Source of the DNA: Numida meleagris
Taxonomy: Eukaryota; Chordata; Aves; Galliformes; Numididae
NCBI RefSeq assembly: GCF_002078875.1
Contig: NC_034412.1
Location: forward strand, 30,353,333 to 30,417,332
Reading direction: 5' to 3'
Length of the DNA: 64,000 nt
Part shown: one piece after another, positions 12,480 through 23,706 of the stretch
Numbering within the stretch: position 1 is the stretch's first letter
Layout: every line of letters begins with the position of its first letter
Position numbers and translations under genes: made by a program
The notes under the pieces: model-generated
What the model saw: the letters and a program-made list of their open reading frames with translations, nothing else
What the model was told of the DNA's origin: nothing
Databases searched by the model: none

Positions 12480-13044
12480 GGTTCAAGGGCTGCTCCGAAA
12501 GTAGTGCCTCCTATTTATGCTGTCAGCCCGCGACACCAGAGGCAGATGTTGGTGGTATGGCAGTAGAGGGTGAACTTTCCCACCAATGTTCTGGTCCATT
12601 TTGTTGCTGTGTGACAGATGGCAAGAGAGGGGCTATGTGACAAATTGATTTCTGACATGGAAGTGCATATCAAGCAAAGTGATGTCACTGTATTCCTCTA
12701 TGAGAGAAAATATGGCACCCACTGACAGTACTGATGCTTACTGAACATTTGTGGGGACCAAACAGTGGATGTGAACACAGTGAGGCAGTGGGTGGTACGT
12801 TTCAGCAGTGGTGACAGCAACAGTGGGTCACCTCCACTGGTGGAATCATTACGAGCGTGGCATGCAGGTTCTTCTTCATCACTGGTGAAAATGCAGAGGT
12901 AACTGTGGTGACCGTGTTGAAAAAGTATTTTGTAGCTGAGAATTTGCTCTGTTAAATAGTAGTGTTATCGTGCTCTTTGTATTGGTTGTAGTTTCCATGG
13001 AAGTAAATGGGAGACTTTACTTTTCTGAAGTAAGGACACCTCTA
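12480..13044 (+). mobile_element. Internally deleted mariner element (Galluhop/Mariner1_GG type)
   Basis: The left end (gggctgctccgaaagtagtg, then cctcctattt) and the right end (aaatgggagactttactttt) are imperfect inverted repeats, and the left one matches the ends I recall for the chicken Galluhop/Mariner1_GG family. Between them lie decayed transposase pieces readable as MEVHIKQSDVTVFLYERKYG and VNTVRQWVVRFSSGDSNSGS, interrupted by frameshifts. At about 565 bp it is under half the length of a full mariner (roughly 1.3 kb), so it has lost most of the catalytic part and cannot encode a transposase. It lies between the tails of CLCN3 and HPF1. Outer limits are good to about 5 bp. Confidence 0.8.
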
Positions 13045-13640
13045 GCGTGGCAGCATGGGTGCTATTCCTTGGGTGTGTGTACACTGCTGTATAGAGTGCT
13101 GCAGCAGGAGCTGCTGTGAGTGAGGGAAGGCAGTACTGCTCAGCAAGCACTGGCTGCTAGCCCTGCAGTAGCCCAAGAGTGAAACTCCCAGTGCAGCAAC
13201 GTGGAAGAGCAATGAACCAATGATTCTTATTAATGTGCATCTTGTCCTAAGTCACTTTGGTTCTATTTTAACAAATGCAAAACAGAGAAAATACTGGAAA
13301 ACAGCATCAATGTAATAAAATAGGAAATGCAGTAGAATTACTTAAAATGTACTTATAATGTAGCATTGTTAGCTGCTTTCTAATCTATTAATTCAGGAGT
13401 GAGCGGGGTTGGTGCCCATGGCAGAAGGGAAAGCTGCACTCCCTGAACGTGGTGCTTGGGGGGGGAACTGAATGACAGCAGCACCTGGCAGGTGCAAGCA
13501 GTGTGCCAGGAGGCCGGGCACAGAGCGAGGCATGGGCTGGGCGCTGCCCACAGCCTCACCCCAGGGGTGGCCTGGCACGACAGAGCCCCACCGCTGCACA
13601 CGTGCAGAGCCACCGGTGGCAGTTGCTGAGGTGAGCAAGA
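13045..13640. other. Intergenic spacer between the CLCN3 and HPF1 tails
   Basis: About 600 bp between the mariner element and the HPF1 cleavage region. It is AT-rich at first and GC-rich from about 13,390. The overlapping open frames on both strands (for example 13,393-13,734 on -) come from base composition, and none resembles a known protein. Confidence 0.6.
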
Positions 13641-13662
13641 GACGGCCAGTCCTTAGGAAAGC

Positions 13663-13668
13663 TTTATT
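13663..13668 (-). promoter_or_regulatory. HPF1: HPF1 poly(A) signal
   Basis: TTTATT on the + strand is AATAAA on the HPF1 strand, about 100 bases past the HPF1 stop, giving a short 3' UTR (about 13,645-13,765). It is the first canonical signal after the stop codon. Confidence 0.75.
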
Positions 13669-13765
13669 AACTGCACAGAACAAGTTTCCACGTGGAAAAA
13701 TAGCACAGAACAAATAAAACAGCCCACGCCCCACAATGCAAGCACAGCCCCGGCGCTGCCCTGGC

Positions 13766-13897
13766 TCAGGGCGCCAGGCGGTCCAGGCCCTCCTGCCTGC
13801 GGTCCGCCAGGTGTGCCTCGATCACCTCGGCAAAGAGGTTCCTCTTCAGCAGGCTGTAGGCGAGCGGCAGCAGCTGGGCCACGGTCTTGTGGAAGTA
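13766..13897 (-). CDS. HPF1: HPF1 exon 8 (C-terminus)
   Basis: The acceptor is cgcgcag/TACTTCC. It encodes [20 protein letters not shown], then [14 protein letters not shown] and QEGLDRLAP, with TGA at 13768-13766. The helical C-terminus of HPF1 is in the PARP-contact region. The exon is much more GC-rich than exons 3-7. The + strand open frames here are antisense shadows. Confidence 0.96.
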   Translation of the reverse strand, partial: YFHKTVAQLLPLAYSLLKRNLFAEVIEAHLADRRQEGLDRLAP

Positions 13898-16800
13898 CTG
13901 CGCGAGAGAACAGCAGCCCTGAGCGCGACCCGGCAGGAGGCCGCCAGCTTTCCCCCAGGGCTGAGCTCACTTTATCTGGGGCTGCAGCAGGAACAAAAGG
14001 TGAGGTCCCTGCGATTCGAAGCAGCCGTTACTGCCGCTGCCAAGCCTTAGATTTACTACAGCTGGCATCCTTTTTAGTAAAGGGGGCGATGGTTAATAGA
14101 GAACAAGGAGTGTTACACAGAACCTTTACATAAGTGCCAGTGAGTCAACACGGAATAGCCTAAGCAAGCTGATTACTACGGGGCCAGGAATAGACATTTG
14201 GAAACGTAGACTATAGCAGGCTGGTGGGAGGGCTTTATGCAATCATACAGGACGAGTACACAGGCAAATGACCCAGGGTCAATTTTTTGCCCCTCCCTTC
14301 CTCCCCCCCCCGATTACTACAGGCATCAGTCTGTTTCTTGATCAAGTTCAGGATGAGTGCTTGAGCTCATAAAAGTAGGTGGGGATAGGGAGGTTCCTAT
14401 CTATTTAGCATATCTAGATTAAGCATTCTGCCTTAATTTTTTTTTGTATAATGACTCATTGTCATGTGCACGTCAAATCACAAAAGTGCCATTTAAATTT
14501 TTTTGGCCTGTAGGATCGTGGCTTCATACAAGCAGTTTCAAATTTAACACGGAATAGTGTCATTAATATGACTTCTTAGCAGTTTTCGCACATTAAGAAT
14601 ATCCACGTAGACTTCCATGATTCCTAGCAATGAGTATGCGATAAGAGTTTGGAACAAAAGATCTATGATAACAACCCCTGATCTATGCATAAAGTAATGT
14701 GTAATTGCGAGAAGCGTGGCTGCTGTAGTACTTACATGTGACCCATAGCAGAACAGGTCCATACCCAGTTCATATCCCATTCCATAGTCACATTCATCAT
14801 TAGCAAACTGAACGTAGGTGAGCATTTCTTGAATGGGTGCAAAGGCCTTCAGTCTCTGATCATCAGTAGGAGCATCAACAATGGCCTTACATATTTTTTT
14901 AAGATTAGCTGCAAAAATAAAAGCAGAAATACTTAATGTTTAAATAAATAATACTGCGTCAAAGTAGCTTCTGCCAAAAGTATCCCTGTGGGTCATAACT
15001 GAAGACTAACTGGACAAAGCCTGAGCTACTGGTGACAAAGTTTCCCCCTTTGCAGCTCCTTCTTACCACATACCCATCCAATCTCAGTTTCCCCTTCAGA
15101 GATGGGTATTCATGTGTTGAACTCGCATCACGGAACTGATTCAGGTTAGAACAGCATCAGAAGAGGCAGAATGAGAAATAAAGCCAAAAATCCCTGAATG
15201 TAGAGAAGTTCTTTTAAATACTTCCAGTATGGCTGTGCCAATATAGCAGGGCAGTCTAAACTACTACTTTAGGAATTGTTACTTCAGATGTAGTATGTTT
15301 TACTGATTCTTACTGGATTTATTGAAAAAAAAAAATTACATTATAAAAGTTAAAACTTTATTCCTTTATTCCCAGCTGCTCATATTCTTCAGGTAGAAAA
15401 CATGACTGTGGCTTGTTTTTTGCCGACTAGATATGACTAGAGGCTGCCTAATGAAAGTAGAAGAATACAGTAAACAAGATATTTACCATTTGTTTCGGGA
15501 AGTTCTCTGTATCCAACATCATTTTTGTCGACAGGAACAACCAGGCCGGCTCCATGAAATGTTTTGGTCACCACCTAAAAAAAGAGCCAGGAAAAAAATG
15601 TAGTACTCTAAGTCAATACTATGACATAAACACATTCACTTCATTAAAACAGCATTACCACCTGACTTCTGGTGGTCAAGCCAAATGCAGCGCCTAGGCT
15701 CCAGGACATCATCTTAAACTATGCAGCAGTTTTTTTAAGCACTGAAGTTTAACGTAACTGGAAACTCCAATGATGTTCTGAAATCTAGGAATCCTTGGAT
15801 TCGCTCACTGCCAAAATTATTTCTGACAGATATTCAGAAAATAAATAAAAATCCCATTATTAATACATATCATCCTTCTTGTTACTGTTCATAGTGAACC
15901 TTCAAGATGAGGCAGTTATCTCTATGTTCCGCATTTGTTCCAGCTTTTAAACTGTTTCCCCTGTTGTTAAATTTATTCCTATTATTTGGAACACAGTTCT
16001 AATAATTTTCCCCGCCCTGAAATTTTATAGAGATGATTTGCTCTGAAATTCATAAGTGATTCTTCTTTACTGAATAGAAGGAGACCAAAGAAAGGAAGAA
16101 AAAGAAAAAAAGTCAGGCAAGTAAGTGGGAAAAAAAAAAAAACAGTTTAACAGAACTTAGTTCTCTCTAGTAGATCAGGAAAGTCATACTTTCTTATCTC
16201 TCTGTTTCATCTTCGTGGTTTTTTGTTCCAGAGAATAACCCAATTCTTTCGCTGTTCTTGTTAATTTTTCATCTATGTCTTTCAAAACAGCATTTTTCTT
16301 TTTATCAGTCACTTCCTTAAGTTTTTTTGACAGAAATAATCTGTAAACAGAAGAAACAAACACGTCTTAAAAGAGCTTAGCAGAAAACTAACTAATGGCC
16401 TTTAATCACTAAACCTCCAAATCTCATAATGAAGATTATCAGTCGTGGGTTTATTTATACACCAACTTAGGAATGCAGGCCTCTTAACAACAAAAGCTGA
16501 AGAGTTTGGCACAGAGTGTACTCTGGTATGTCCTATCTGTATTTGTTTTATTACAATATAGTTTATTCAATCTGCAGGTGCTGAAGATTCTCATGAACTT
16601 AACTGTTCATCCTCCAGTCTGAAGAATTTAGCTTACTGCTTCAGTGCTTTATACACTCTTTGTCATTCAAGTCATGCACATAAATACATATTTATGAGTT
16701 TTGTCGTGGTGCTTCTTAAACAAATGTCATCATTTAACTCTGCACTACACAAGAGTTCTTTACAGGAGTTTTTCTTAGTATGCTTTCACTGACTGACACA

Positions 16801-19395
16801 CATCTGTCCTTAGAGTGCTTTCCATTTTTAACTGGCAGATCATGAAACCAGAGTATTCACACTTCCATTGCTTAAGTTCATGATGTAGGATCAGGTAAAG
16901 CTTCATGAATCATACTGAATTACATATCCATGCCTGAGCTCGGAAACAGAGCTTCCTGTAGTTACTCTTTTTATAATATAACGTGTATTTTTAAGTGTGC
17001 AAGGAAAAAAGCTAGATCTTACTCATTTAGTACGATCAGATTTTCTTCGCCACTGTTTTGAGATGCTTTATTCTTTACCTATGAAGTATTCTGACACATT
17101 AAGTGGGCAGTTTTTTCTTAAGAGACTATCCCTTGTAGTCACTCCACTATATTTGAAGATTCTGCCAACTAACTCTTATGCATTCTATTTACAAAAGGAA
17201 AACATTTTCAAGAAGCCTATGGAACTTTTTCAGAGCAGCTTAAAGCCTGCTATCAGAGCAGGGAGTAAGGGAGGGTTTCCTGAGGAAGAAAGAGACATGG
17301 TAAGATAGCTACATTATTGTTTGTTTTCTATACAACTTTTTATAAATGAAAGTAAATATGAACCTTACTTGACTGCAGCGAATACATTATCACCAACTTG
17401 GGAAATCACACAGCTCTTCCTAGCTTCATTTGCACCAACCCACACTGGAAGCTCATCTGGCACATCCCTATTTATGGAAAAGTACATACAAATTACTCAA
17501 GCTGCGCCCATTTCTCCTATTCCAAAGTGAGATTAATTTCCCTCCTTGCCATGCTGCCATCTTCAGAAAGCTAACAAAAGCATGGCTTTGAAAGGAACAC
17601 CTATCAGTACAGACGAATGCAGGTTCCCCTTATTTAATAATGCTTGACTTTTTACTTTTTTTGTAAGTATTATGGGAAAAATTAAAGACCAACGAGTGAA
17701 GATGCTCTGGAGGATTTGGGGGGGGGGGGGGAAGTTGAATAAATACTCAAAGATTTCTTCAACAATAACTACTCAAAGATGTCTTCAACATCTTCAATCT
17801 TCTTTTAATAAAATATCAACCCACATGTTAATATCCTACTACAGAAGAGAGATCATAGTGCAGTTCTCAAATCCTGTCTCATGGAAAACAAAGAGAATAT
17901 ATTCAATTAAATACCTGAAATATCCCATGTGATACTGTGTTTTGCTATCCCCAACAAGAATAGTCTGGAATTCAGGGGGATCATAGAAGAATCTCCAGTG
18001 AAGACCAAAGTTCACATCTGTTGATTTTGCTTTTTTGTGTTTCCCAGCAAGAATGTCATATGGTCCAACCAGCGTAAGCCCAACACTTGACACAAGTGCA
18101 TCTGAAAAGCAGAACATGAACTGTTTTACTACCACACAGGTGCAGAGGTAAACTGAGACACTCCTGTGTCACTCAGGTTATCAAAAGCCTCCACAAATCC
18201 AGACAGACGTGCTGTTTACTAGATGAGGAAAGCTGAGATGTTCTCCTGTTCAGATAGCTTTCATTCAAGAGCTAGATTATTATTCTTTTCATATTAAAAC
18301 AAAGTGTCATTTCTAGAGCATCTGGAGATACCGTATCCTCTTATCAATTTTGGGAAGCTGAAGTCTGGGTTGATGTGAGGAAGCTTTATCTGCACGTTAA
18401 ATATTTTAACTGTACTTGCAAGAAAGGCAGAATTAGGCAACGTTTAGTCCCTTTGTATTGCCTGATTTTATTTCAGAAAGCTTGAAGCAGTCCGACATCC
18501 TGGTGAGCAGCCCCAGCTCTCTCTGTTTATACTGAGAGAATTATCTCGCATCTGAACTGAAAACAGAGCAGCATGAGGATGCCTCCCACAGCCCCGTCCG
18601 CCTCCCTTCCAGCTGTTAGAAAAAGGCAAACACCATTGACAACTGCACAGCCTACCACTTGGTTTCTCGGGATCTAGTTCCTCACAAAACTTCCAAAACT
18701 GGTAGAAGTCGTCGGGCAGCCTCAGCTGATAGCACGTCTCTGCTTCTTGCCACAGAGCATCGGGTGCCTCTGCCTGGCCTGACCGTCTCTTCTTGACGTC
18801 CCCATTTTTGTCGCACTGCAGAGACGGAAAGAAAAGTGCATCTAGCTGCTTCTTGATGGTTCCACTGAAGAACTCTGCAAAGCTTATGCACAGATTGGAG
18901 TGTCTCTTTTGCACAGAGGCCCTTACCGGTACCATACCTCAGACCTGTACCCACACGCACAAAATCACAAAGCGCTGTTGTGATGCCAGTGGATCAGCAC
19001 CTTTATGGGCTGATCAAGCGAAGGACTACGCAATCTTAATGTTTCATCTCAGTCTCGCATTATTTCAAAACGCCAATTTCCAATTACGCAGCAGCTTGCA
19101 TCTAAGAAACCCTATGCTCTACAAACGCTCGGGAGCAGGGGTACGGCTCGGCCCCACGTCACAAGCCCCCGACAGCCGGAGCCACTCTGCCATTATCCTA
19201 GGGACGGCTGCGGCACGGCCGCCAGTCGGGCCTAGGCTCTCGCGCCCGCTCTCGGGCCCGGGGCCGCCTACGCGCCGGGGCCGCCCGCGCTCAGCCGCTC
19301 ACCCGCCGCCCCCGGCCTCCCGCGCGCTCCCCAGCGGCCACCTGCTCGCCCGCCGGCTCCGCCGCGCGCGGCCGCCGCTTCCCGCCACCTGTCAT
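13766..19395 (-). CDS. HPF1: HPF1 (histone PARylation factor 1, C4orf27), complete, eight coding exons
   Basis: HPF1 is a nuclear cofactor that binds PARP1/PARP2 at DNA breaks and completes their active site, so that serine in histones and other targets is ADP-ribosylated. Eight exons join without a phase conflict: 19395-19342, 18815-18656, 18101-17915, 17467-17369, 16340-16190, 15574-15487, 14908-14736, 13897-13766. They total 1,044 bases, or 347 residues plus stop; human HPF1 is 346. Hallmarks are [87 protein letters not shown] and [20 protein letters not shown]. The Asp-Glu of NDEC falls at about residues 284-285, equivalent to human Asp283/Glu284, where Glu284 is catalytic. No broken frame or missing key residue was seen. 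Confidence 0.97.
14736..14908 (-). CDS. HPF1: HPF1 exon 7 (catalytic Asp-Glu)
   Basis: The acceptor is tttttgcag/CTAATC and the donor is TCACAT/gtaagt. It encodes [33 protein letters not shown] and [20 protein letters not shown], ending YGSH. The Glu of NDEC matches human Glu284, which acts as the general base in the composite PARP-HPF1 site. The open frame from an internal Met that runs past the donor to 14,544 is intron read-through. Confidence 0.97.
15487..15574 (-). CDS. HPF1: HPF1 exon 6
   Basis: The acceptor is tttttttag/GTGGTG and the donor is CAAATG/gtaaat. It encodes [18 protein letters not shown] and [11 protein letters not shown], then one base of an Ala codon. The [20 protein letters not shown] block is nearly identical to mammalian HPF1. 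Confidence 0.96.
16190..16340 (-). CDS. HPF1: HPF1 exon 5
   Basis: The acceptor is ctgtttacag/ATTATTTC and the donor is AAGAAA/gtatga. It encodes [39 protein letters not shown] and [11 protein letters not shown], a charged helical segment. Conservation is moderate, but pattern and length match the mammalian protein. Confidence 0.95.
17369..17467 (-). CDS. HPF1: HPF1 exon 4
   Basis: The acceptor is cataaatag/GGATGTG, a weak pyrimidine tract, and the donor is GTCAA/gtaagg. The 99 bases encode [26 protein letters not shown] and DNVFAAVK. The human counterpart has EFPVYVGINEAKKNCII at this position, so the exon is secure despite its modest acceptor. Confidence 0.95.
17915..18101 (-). CDS. HPF1: HPF1 exon 3
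   Basis: The acceptor is tgcttttcag/ATGCAC and the donor is TTTCAG/gtattt. It encodes [52 protein letters not shown] and [11 protein letters not shown]. This is one of the most conserved parts of HPF1. The ATG at its left edge is a split Asp codon, not a start. Confidence 0.97.
18656..18815 (-). CDS. HPF1: HPF1 exon 2
   Basis: The acceptor is gtctctgcag/TGCGAC and the donor is CCAAGTG/gtaggc. It encodes [34 protein letters not shown] and [19 protein letters not shown]. The open frame runs upstream into intron 1 to a Met at 18,935, but that part has no similarity to HPF1 and the splice acceptor defines the exon. Confidence 0.96.
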
Positions 19396-19740
19396 GCTCC
19401 CGCCGTCCGCATCGCGCTTCGCACCGCCCCTTCCGAGGTCGCTCGCGGCGCCTCCGCGCGTGCGCGTGCGCGCGCCCCGCCCCGGCGGGTTCGGCCACGC
19501 CCCGCTCCTCGCGTTCCGCCTCAAGCGGGCGTTTAACGGCCGCGGGGCTGGCGGGTTGTAGTCGCCGCTGAGGCGGCGGCTTGTGCGCCTTAGAGGTGAT
19601 TGGTGGAGCCTTTCCTTCGCGCATAGGTCCATTGCTAACCGGTGATGGCTGTGTTACACCTGCAGCCAATGAGAAGACAGCGAGTGGGTCACGTTCCTCG
19701 GCTTAGATAAGCGCGTCGTCGTCCACCTGCGTGCCTGAGT
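19130..19740. promoter_or_regulatory. CpG-island promoter of HPF1, possibly bidirectional
   Basis: This dense CpG-rich block in an otherwise AT-rich window covers HPF1 exon 1. Upstream of the HPF1 start there are GC boxes (cgccccgccccgg near 19,474; acgccccgctcc near 19,497) and an NRF1-like run of tgcgcg repeats near 19,461. There is an ATTGG at about 19,599-19,603 (CCAAT on the HPF1 strand) and a CCAAT at about 19,666-19,670 on the + strand. No TATA box was seen, as usual for a housekeeping gene. CCAAT boxes in both orientations fit divergent transcription, but no divergent gene is recognised. Limits were judged by eye. Confidence 0.8.
19342..19395 (-). CDS. HPF1: HPF1 exon 1 (N-terminus)
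   Basis: The start codon ATG at 19395-19393 sits in the context GGGAGCATGA. The exon encodes [18 protein letters not shown] and ends GAGCAG/gtggcc in phase 0. Human HPF1 begins MVGGGGKRRPGGEGPQ, then CEKTTDVKK, so start and junction agree. The basic GGKRRP stretch is conserved. The exon lies inside the CpG island, so codon composition is very GC-rich. Confidence 0.9.
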
Positions 19741-21279
19741 GTGTTACTAAAACGCTTCGCATACAAAGATAGGACGACAAAACCGACGGCACAGAAGGAG
19801 GCAGGGGAAGCCGGTCAGGTGGCGGCTTCCGTGGCGTTTTGTCAGCGAGGCTGCTGGGCTTTCACGATTACCAGTTGCAGGGCGTGCTGCCCGAAGCTTG
19901 GTCCTGGCGGCTGCTGCAGGTGCGGGACAGGAGGGGCCCAGCCTCCTCCCTCCGCTGCGAAAGGTGTTCTTTGAATCAGCATGCTCCTTAAATCGCTAAC
20001 ATCCTGCCCGCAAGGAATACTAAATTCCAAATGTGAACCTTATTTAAGAGATGGATTATGTTTCGTAGCACGAGGTTAAGTGGAACGAAGACATGAAAGC
20101 TGCCTAACGAACCACAAGCCTAATTTTCTTCTGAGAAGCGTGAGGAATGCTGCCCTGAGGTTTCTTTAGGATACGTCCTCTGTTACTGGTCTCGCTGTCA
20201 CTCCATAATTTCTCATATACCAGACCTTAGCTGTACTGGAAGCTGAGTGAAATGGCACCTGAAGGAATGATTTTCCTCAGCAGCATGGTGGAGGTGACTT
20301 GGGTCTTAAATCTTAAGAGAGCAAAGGTCTGTGTCCCCTCACCTCCTATCGAGTACCTGTTATATAGCTTAGCTTAACCAAATCCTAACCTCAATCAGTG
20401 AAATGATGCAGTGACACCAAGGGTGCCTGTATTTCCCATTTCAGTGTTAAATCTAATGAGAACTAAGTTCTGCCATCCATTTTTGTTCCAGAATCAGCTT
20501 TTCCTGATTGCAAGGTGAGGTTAATTACAGAATTAGGTGTTATTCATTAGATATCAGAAAAGCAAAGAATTTTGAAGAGTCAAGGAAAAGCTTCTTAATG
20601 CATGTCTAGCCAGGCTGGTGTTCTTGTGTGCCCTTCAGGATAGCTACTTCAGGACACGGCCTTAAAGAATTCGTTCCTTAATTAACCTCACCTCCAAACC
20701 TCCAGCTTTGCAGATACATTTCAAGCCTTCTTATCCATTTTTTACTAAAATAAAATTCCAAATAGCTGCTCTCAGTGCCACAAGTAAAATACTTCTAAGT
20801 TGAACTCAAGACTGACGTAAGAAGGATAGCTCGAACATGCCATGTGGCAGCCTTGTACTCTTAGGTGTGCGTTCCTGCCATGCTAGTCTTCTGCTGCAGA
20901 ACAAGTAAAGGAAGTAATCATGAAAGCTTCTACGTTTTGAGTCAAGAAGAAGGTAGAACCTTTTCACAGGTGAAAAATCCTGAAAACCTCAGTTTGACAT
21001 TTGCCTCTTAGAATATTTGGCATTCCAGCATTGAGAGAGACATTACGGAGTTGTGAAGTGAACTTGTGATGGACACATTTTAGGTATGCCAATACCTCCC
21101 AAAGCAAAACTATACCAGAAAAAAAAAATATAACTCATGTAGATTAATATTTGGACATTTTATAGTGTTAATAGTGAGAGGCCTTGAAAGCCTAACTGGG
21201 AGGGCTGTTTCCTCTGCAGTGCAGATACAGCTCTTGTGAACATTGTAGATCAGTTTATTTTTCATTCTTTTCTCCACAG

Positions 21280-21403
21280 AAGCTATAAAAGCCGGAGAGC
21301 ATCCCTCTTCCAGAGTAGTCTGCAGTTTGGAGATACCCTGGGAAAGAAAGAGGCACAGAATCCAGGAGAAAAGATGAAAAATCATCTCATGCTTTCCAGG
21401 CAG
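21280..21403 (+). other. Exon-like open segment, unknown
   Basis: A 124-base block is flanked by a strong acceptor (attcttttctccacag) and a usable donor (CCAGGCAG/gtgcca). One frame is open throughout and reads SYKSRRASLFQSSLQFGD, then TLGKKEAQNPGEKMKNH. I do not recognise the sequence. It lies about 1.9 kb from the HPF1 CpG island on the opposite strand, so it could be an exon of a divergent transcript. It could equally be chance: splice-like borders around 40 open codons do occur randomly. Confidence 0.2.
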
Positions 21404-23363
21404 GTGCCACAGCCACTAGGTTGTTGAGTAACAGTAACAGCATTTGGTCATATTTAAAAGAAAGAACTAATTTTGTCTGTAGATATATATATTTATAGAC
21501 ATATAAATGTGTAGTGTACTCACACATTTTATATAAATGTTACAAACAATTTTGGAATGAGTACCTCAGGAGAAATGGGCTCAGTTGCCTGATCCTACCC
21601 CATCAGGCTTAAGCTATGAGGCAGTTAGCTTGGTTCAGCTGAGAACATGTTGGTGGTACATTCAGAAATCTAACTTTGAATAACCAAATAGATAGAGCAT
21701 TTCTGAGGTTAGAAGTATCTAGTCTCAGGCAGTAGCTAAGAAGATGTTTTCAAAACAACTGTTCTGAACTTAAGGTTTAATAACTCTTTCAGTTACTCTT
21801 CTGTAAAGTCTTTATCCTCATCAATTCTTCCCTGAATTTTAGAGAGAGAGAGGTTGTGGGATCCCACGGTTGCACCACGTAGGCCCTCTCCCCAAAGAAA
21901 ACAACAGGAAAAAAAACATCTAAGGATACTAAATGATTATTCAGAACACTATTGTATTTTTTTCTCTCTGTAAACAAGCAGTAATTCCATCTGTGCATAT
22001 CTACCTCCAAATAATTTGTTCTCACTTCTAGAGTCATGGACTAGAAAAACATATATAACTTGATATCACTAGTCATATTGGCATTCCTTCTGTTCACAAC
22101 TTGTAAGGCTGTAACATGAAAGACTTTTTACAAAGCATAAGAAACTAAAGCAGAATATACAATAGAGTATATTAGAACCCTCTTCCTACTGATGAACAGA
22201 CTGTTAGGTCTATGCTGTCAGACTTCTGAATCAGCATTAGAGATTATTTCAGAGAGCTTAATTTACAAAATAGCTTTATCAAATTCTAAAGCCATCTGCG
22301 TGCTTAATACTAATATGCTGTCAGCCAAGCCTTTTTCTTCTCTATTTTTTAAGCATTCATAAGTATGCAATAAGTAACAGCTTTTGTGAGAGATCACAGA
22401 ACTGGACTTTGTTGTCTTGACGTAAAACTTGTCAAACCTACTTACTCAGAAGCTATGGTAGATATTTTCTGTGTATACATTTAATTTGCCCTTTGACGTC
22501 AATAAGACCTTAACGTATCTTGTGAGGATTTTTCCTTTATCTGTTTCTAAGGTCACTGCTTAATAGCCAAAGCTTCCAAAGCACGCCTCGTTCTATGACA
22601 AGCTCTGTTTATTTCAATGTTTTGCAGCTATTAATTAATTTTTGTGAAGAAGCCCTTTGTGAGCTAAAACCCTGAGCCAGAACTTTATGATCTAGTAGGT
22701 CCTAGGAAGAACAAAGGATCAGCGGTTACTAAAATCTGGTTTATGCTTCCTCCCTGGCATTCACTGACTTGTTTATCCTCTCACAGCATTTTTTCAAAGT
22801 TAATTCCTCCTACCCCTTACAAGGTTCACCTGCTCACCTATGGAGGAAAATTAAGCTATTCTACTCAGATAGTCTGTGCTCAGGTGTTCCAGAGTCTTGA
22901 GAGCAGAGTTCCCTGCAAGGCATGATATAATCTGTTCTACATTACCCATTTAGTTGTGTGGCGCGCATAGTTCATCTGTTTTTCTGTACTCTTTATCCAA
23001 CTTACGGGGAACCATTCAAGCCGTATTTTTAGATAATTTACAGGGGACCTAAGCAGTAAGGGATAGGTGTGCACAGCCTTCTCATCAGTCAATGTACTGA
23101 TGACTAGATCATGCAATATAAATATATAAAAATTCTTTTGCAGAGGAACGTGCTACTGCGCTTCACTTGCCACAAGAGGGAGCCATTAAAATTCTTGTTA
23201 TTTAAAACAATTTAAAAGCCGAGACAATGAAGTATCTTAATCCATTATTGGCCAGGCTTAGGCCCTTGTATGCCACTCAGTGCAGCTTTAGGAGAAAGCC
23301 TGCTTCTTAGCTTTGGAGAATTTAATCTTCCTCTAAGCAGTCTCAGCATATGTACCAAGTATG

Positions 23364-23432
23364 CTGGTTTAGTGTGGTTTAGTGTGGTTGTATAGTGTGT
23401 TGTTTAGTTTTTAGTGTGGTTTAGTGTGGTTG
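23364..23432. repeat. Short tandem repeat of a GGTTTAGTGT-type unit
   Basis: The unit ggtttagtgt occurs in tandem, then again after a short interruption, together with gtggttgtatag copies (tggtttagtgtggtttagtg occurs near both ends). It is a local, imperfect duplication with no sign of function. Confidence 0.8.
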
Positions 23433-23559
23433 TATAGACATACTGTGAAATTATGCTATTTTTAAATTAATTTTTAGCATTACAGTTTAAATGAAGGTCT
23501 GGTTCTTAATGAGTTACTTTACAGAATTACCAGCCTTCTGCTCAGATTAAGCCTTAAAT

Positions 23560-23706
23560 CATGGGTGTCCAACCTTTTGGCTTACCTGAGCTGCATATAA
23601 AATATATAATATAGTCAATGTATGTAAGTAACAAAACTTTTTAATTTTTTTATTATAAAAAAAAGAAGGCAACAAAACTGTAAAACTAGTGGGTTAGACA
23701 TGTACG
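23560..23706. mobile_element. hAT-type non-autonomous DNA transposon (147 bp)
   Basis: The left end is catgggtgtccaacc and the right end is ggttagacatgtacg; as inverted repeats they match at 10 of 15 positions. The element is flanked by ccttaaat (23,552-23,559) and gcttaaat (23,707-23,714), an 8-bp target duplication with one mismatch, as hAT elements make. The interior is AT-rich with no coding. The CA...GGTGTCCAA start is typical of hAT ends. The family name is not assigned. Confidence 0.65.

Larger units (their letters stand above)
19741..23559. other. Non-coding flank upstream of HPF1
   Basis: Past the CpG island the sequence returns to AT-rich DNA with no recognisable gene or repeat up to 23,360. 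Short open frames are random. Exceptions worth noting are an exon-like block at 21,280-21,403 and a tandem repeat near 23,364-23,432, both listed separately. I found no MFAP3L coding sequence, the next gene on this side in human. Confidence 0.5.

Noticed and set aside
13393..14133. Several 77-106 codon frames on both strands around HPF1 exon 8
   Set aside because: Shadows of a GC-rich exon and its flank; only the - strand frame 13,766-13,897 matches HPF1.
17718..17731. G14 run in HPF1 intron 3 as a G-quadruplex element
   Set aside because: A single homopolymer run inside an intron; no flanking G-tracts or conservation evidence to support a function.
18468..18935. 155-codon - strand frame starting [12 protein letters not shown], as an alternative HPF1 N-terminus
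   Set aside because: Its middle is HPF1 exon 2, but the first about 40 codons are intron 1 and the last part is intron 2. The exon 1 to exon 2 junction gives the conserved N-terminus, so this is read-through of introns.
18793..19536. 247-codon + strand frame through the CpG island
   Set aside because: Antisense to HPF1 exons 1-2 and made of low-complexity Ala/Arg/Pro translation of GC-rich DNA; no homology recognised.
19268..19669. 133- and 113-codon - strand frames over HPF1 exon 1 with upstream Met
   Set aside because: The conserved start is the Met before TGGGKRRP at 19,395; upstream codons are 5' leader, and the alternative frame is only GC-driven.
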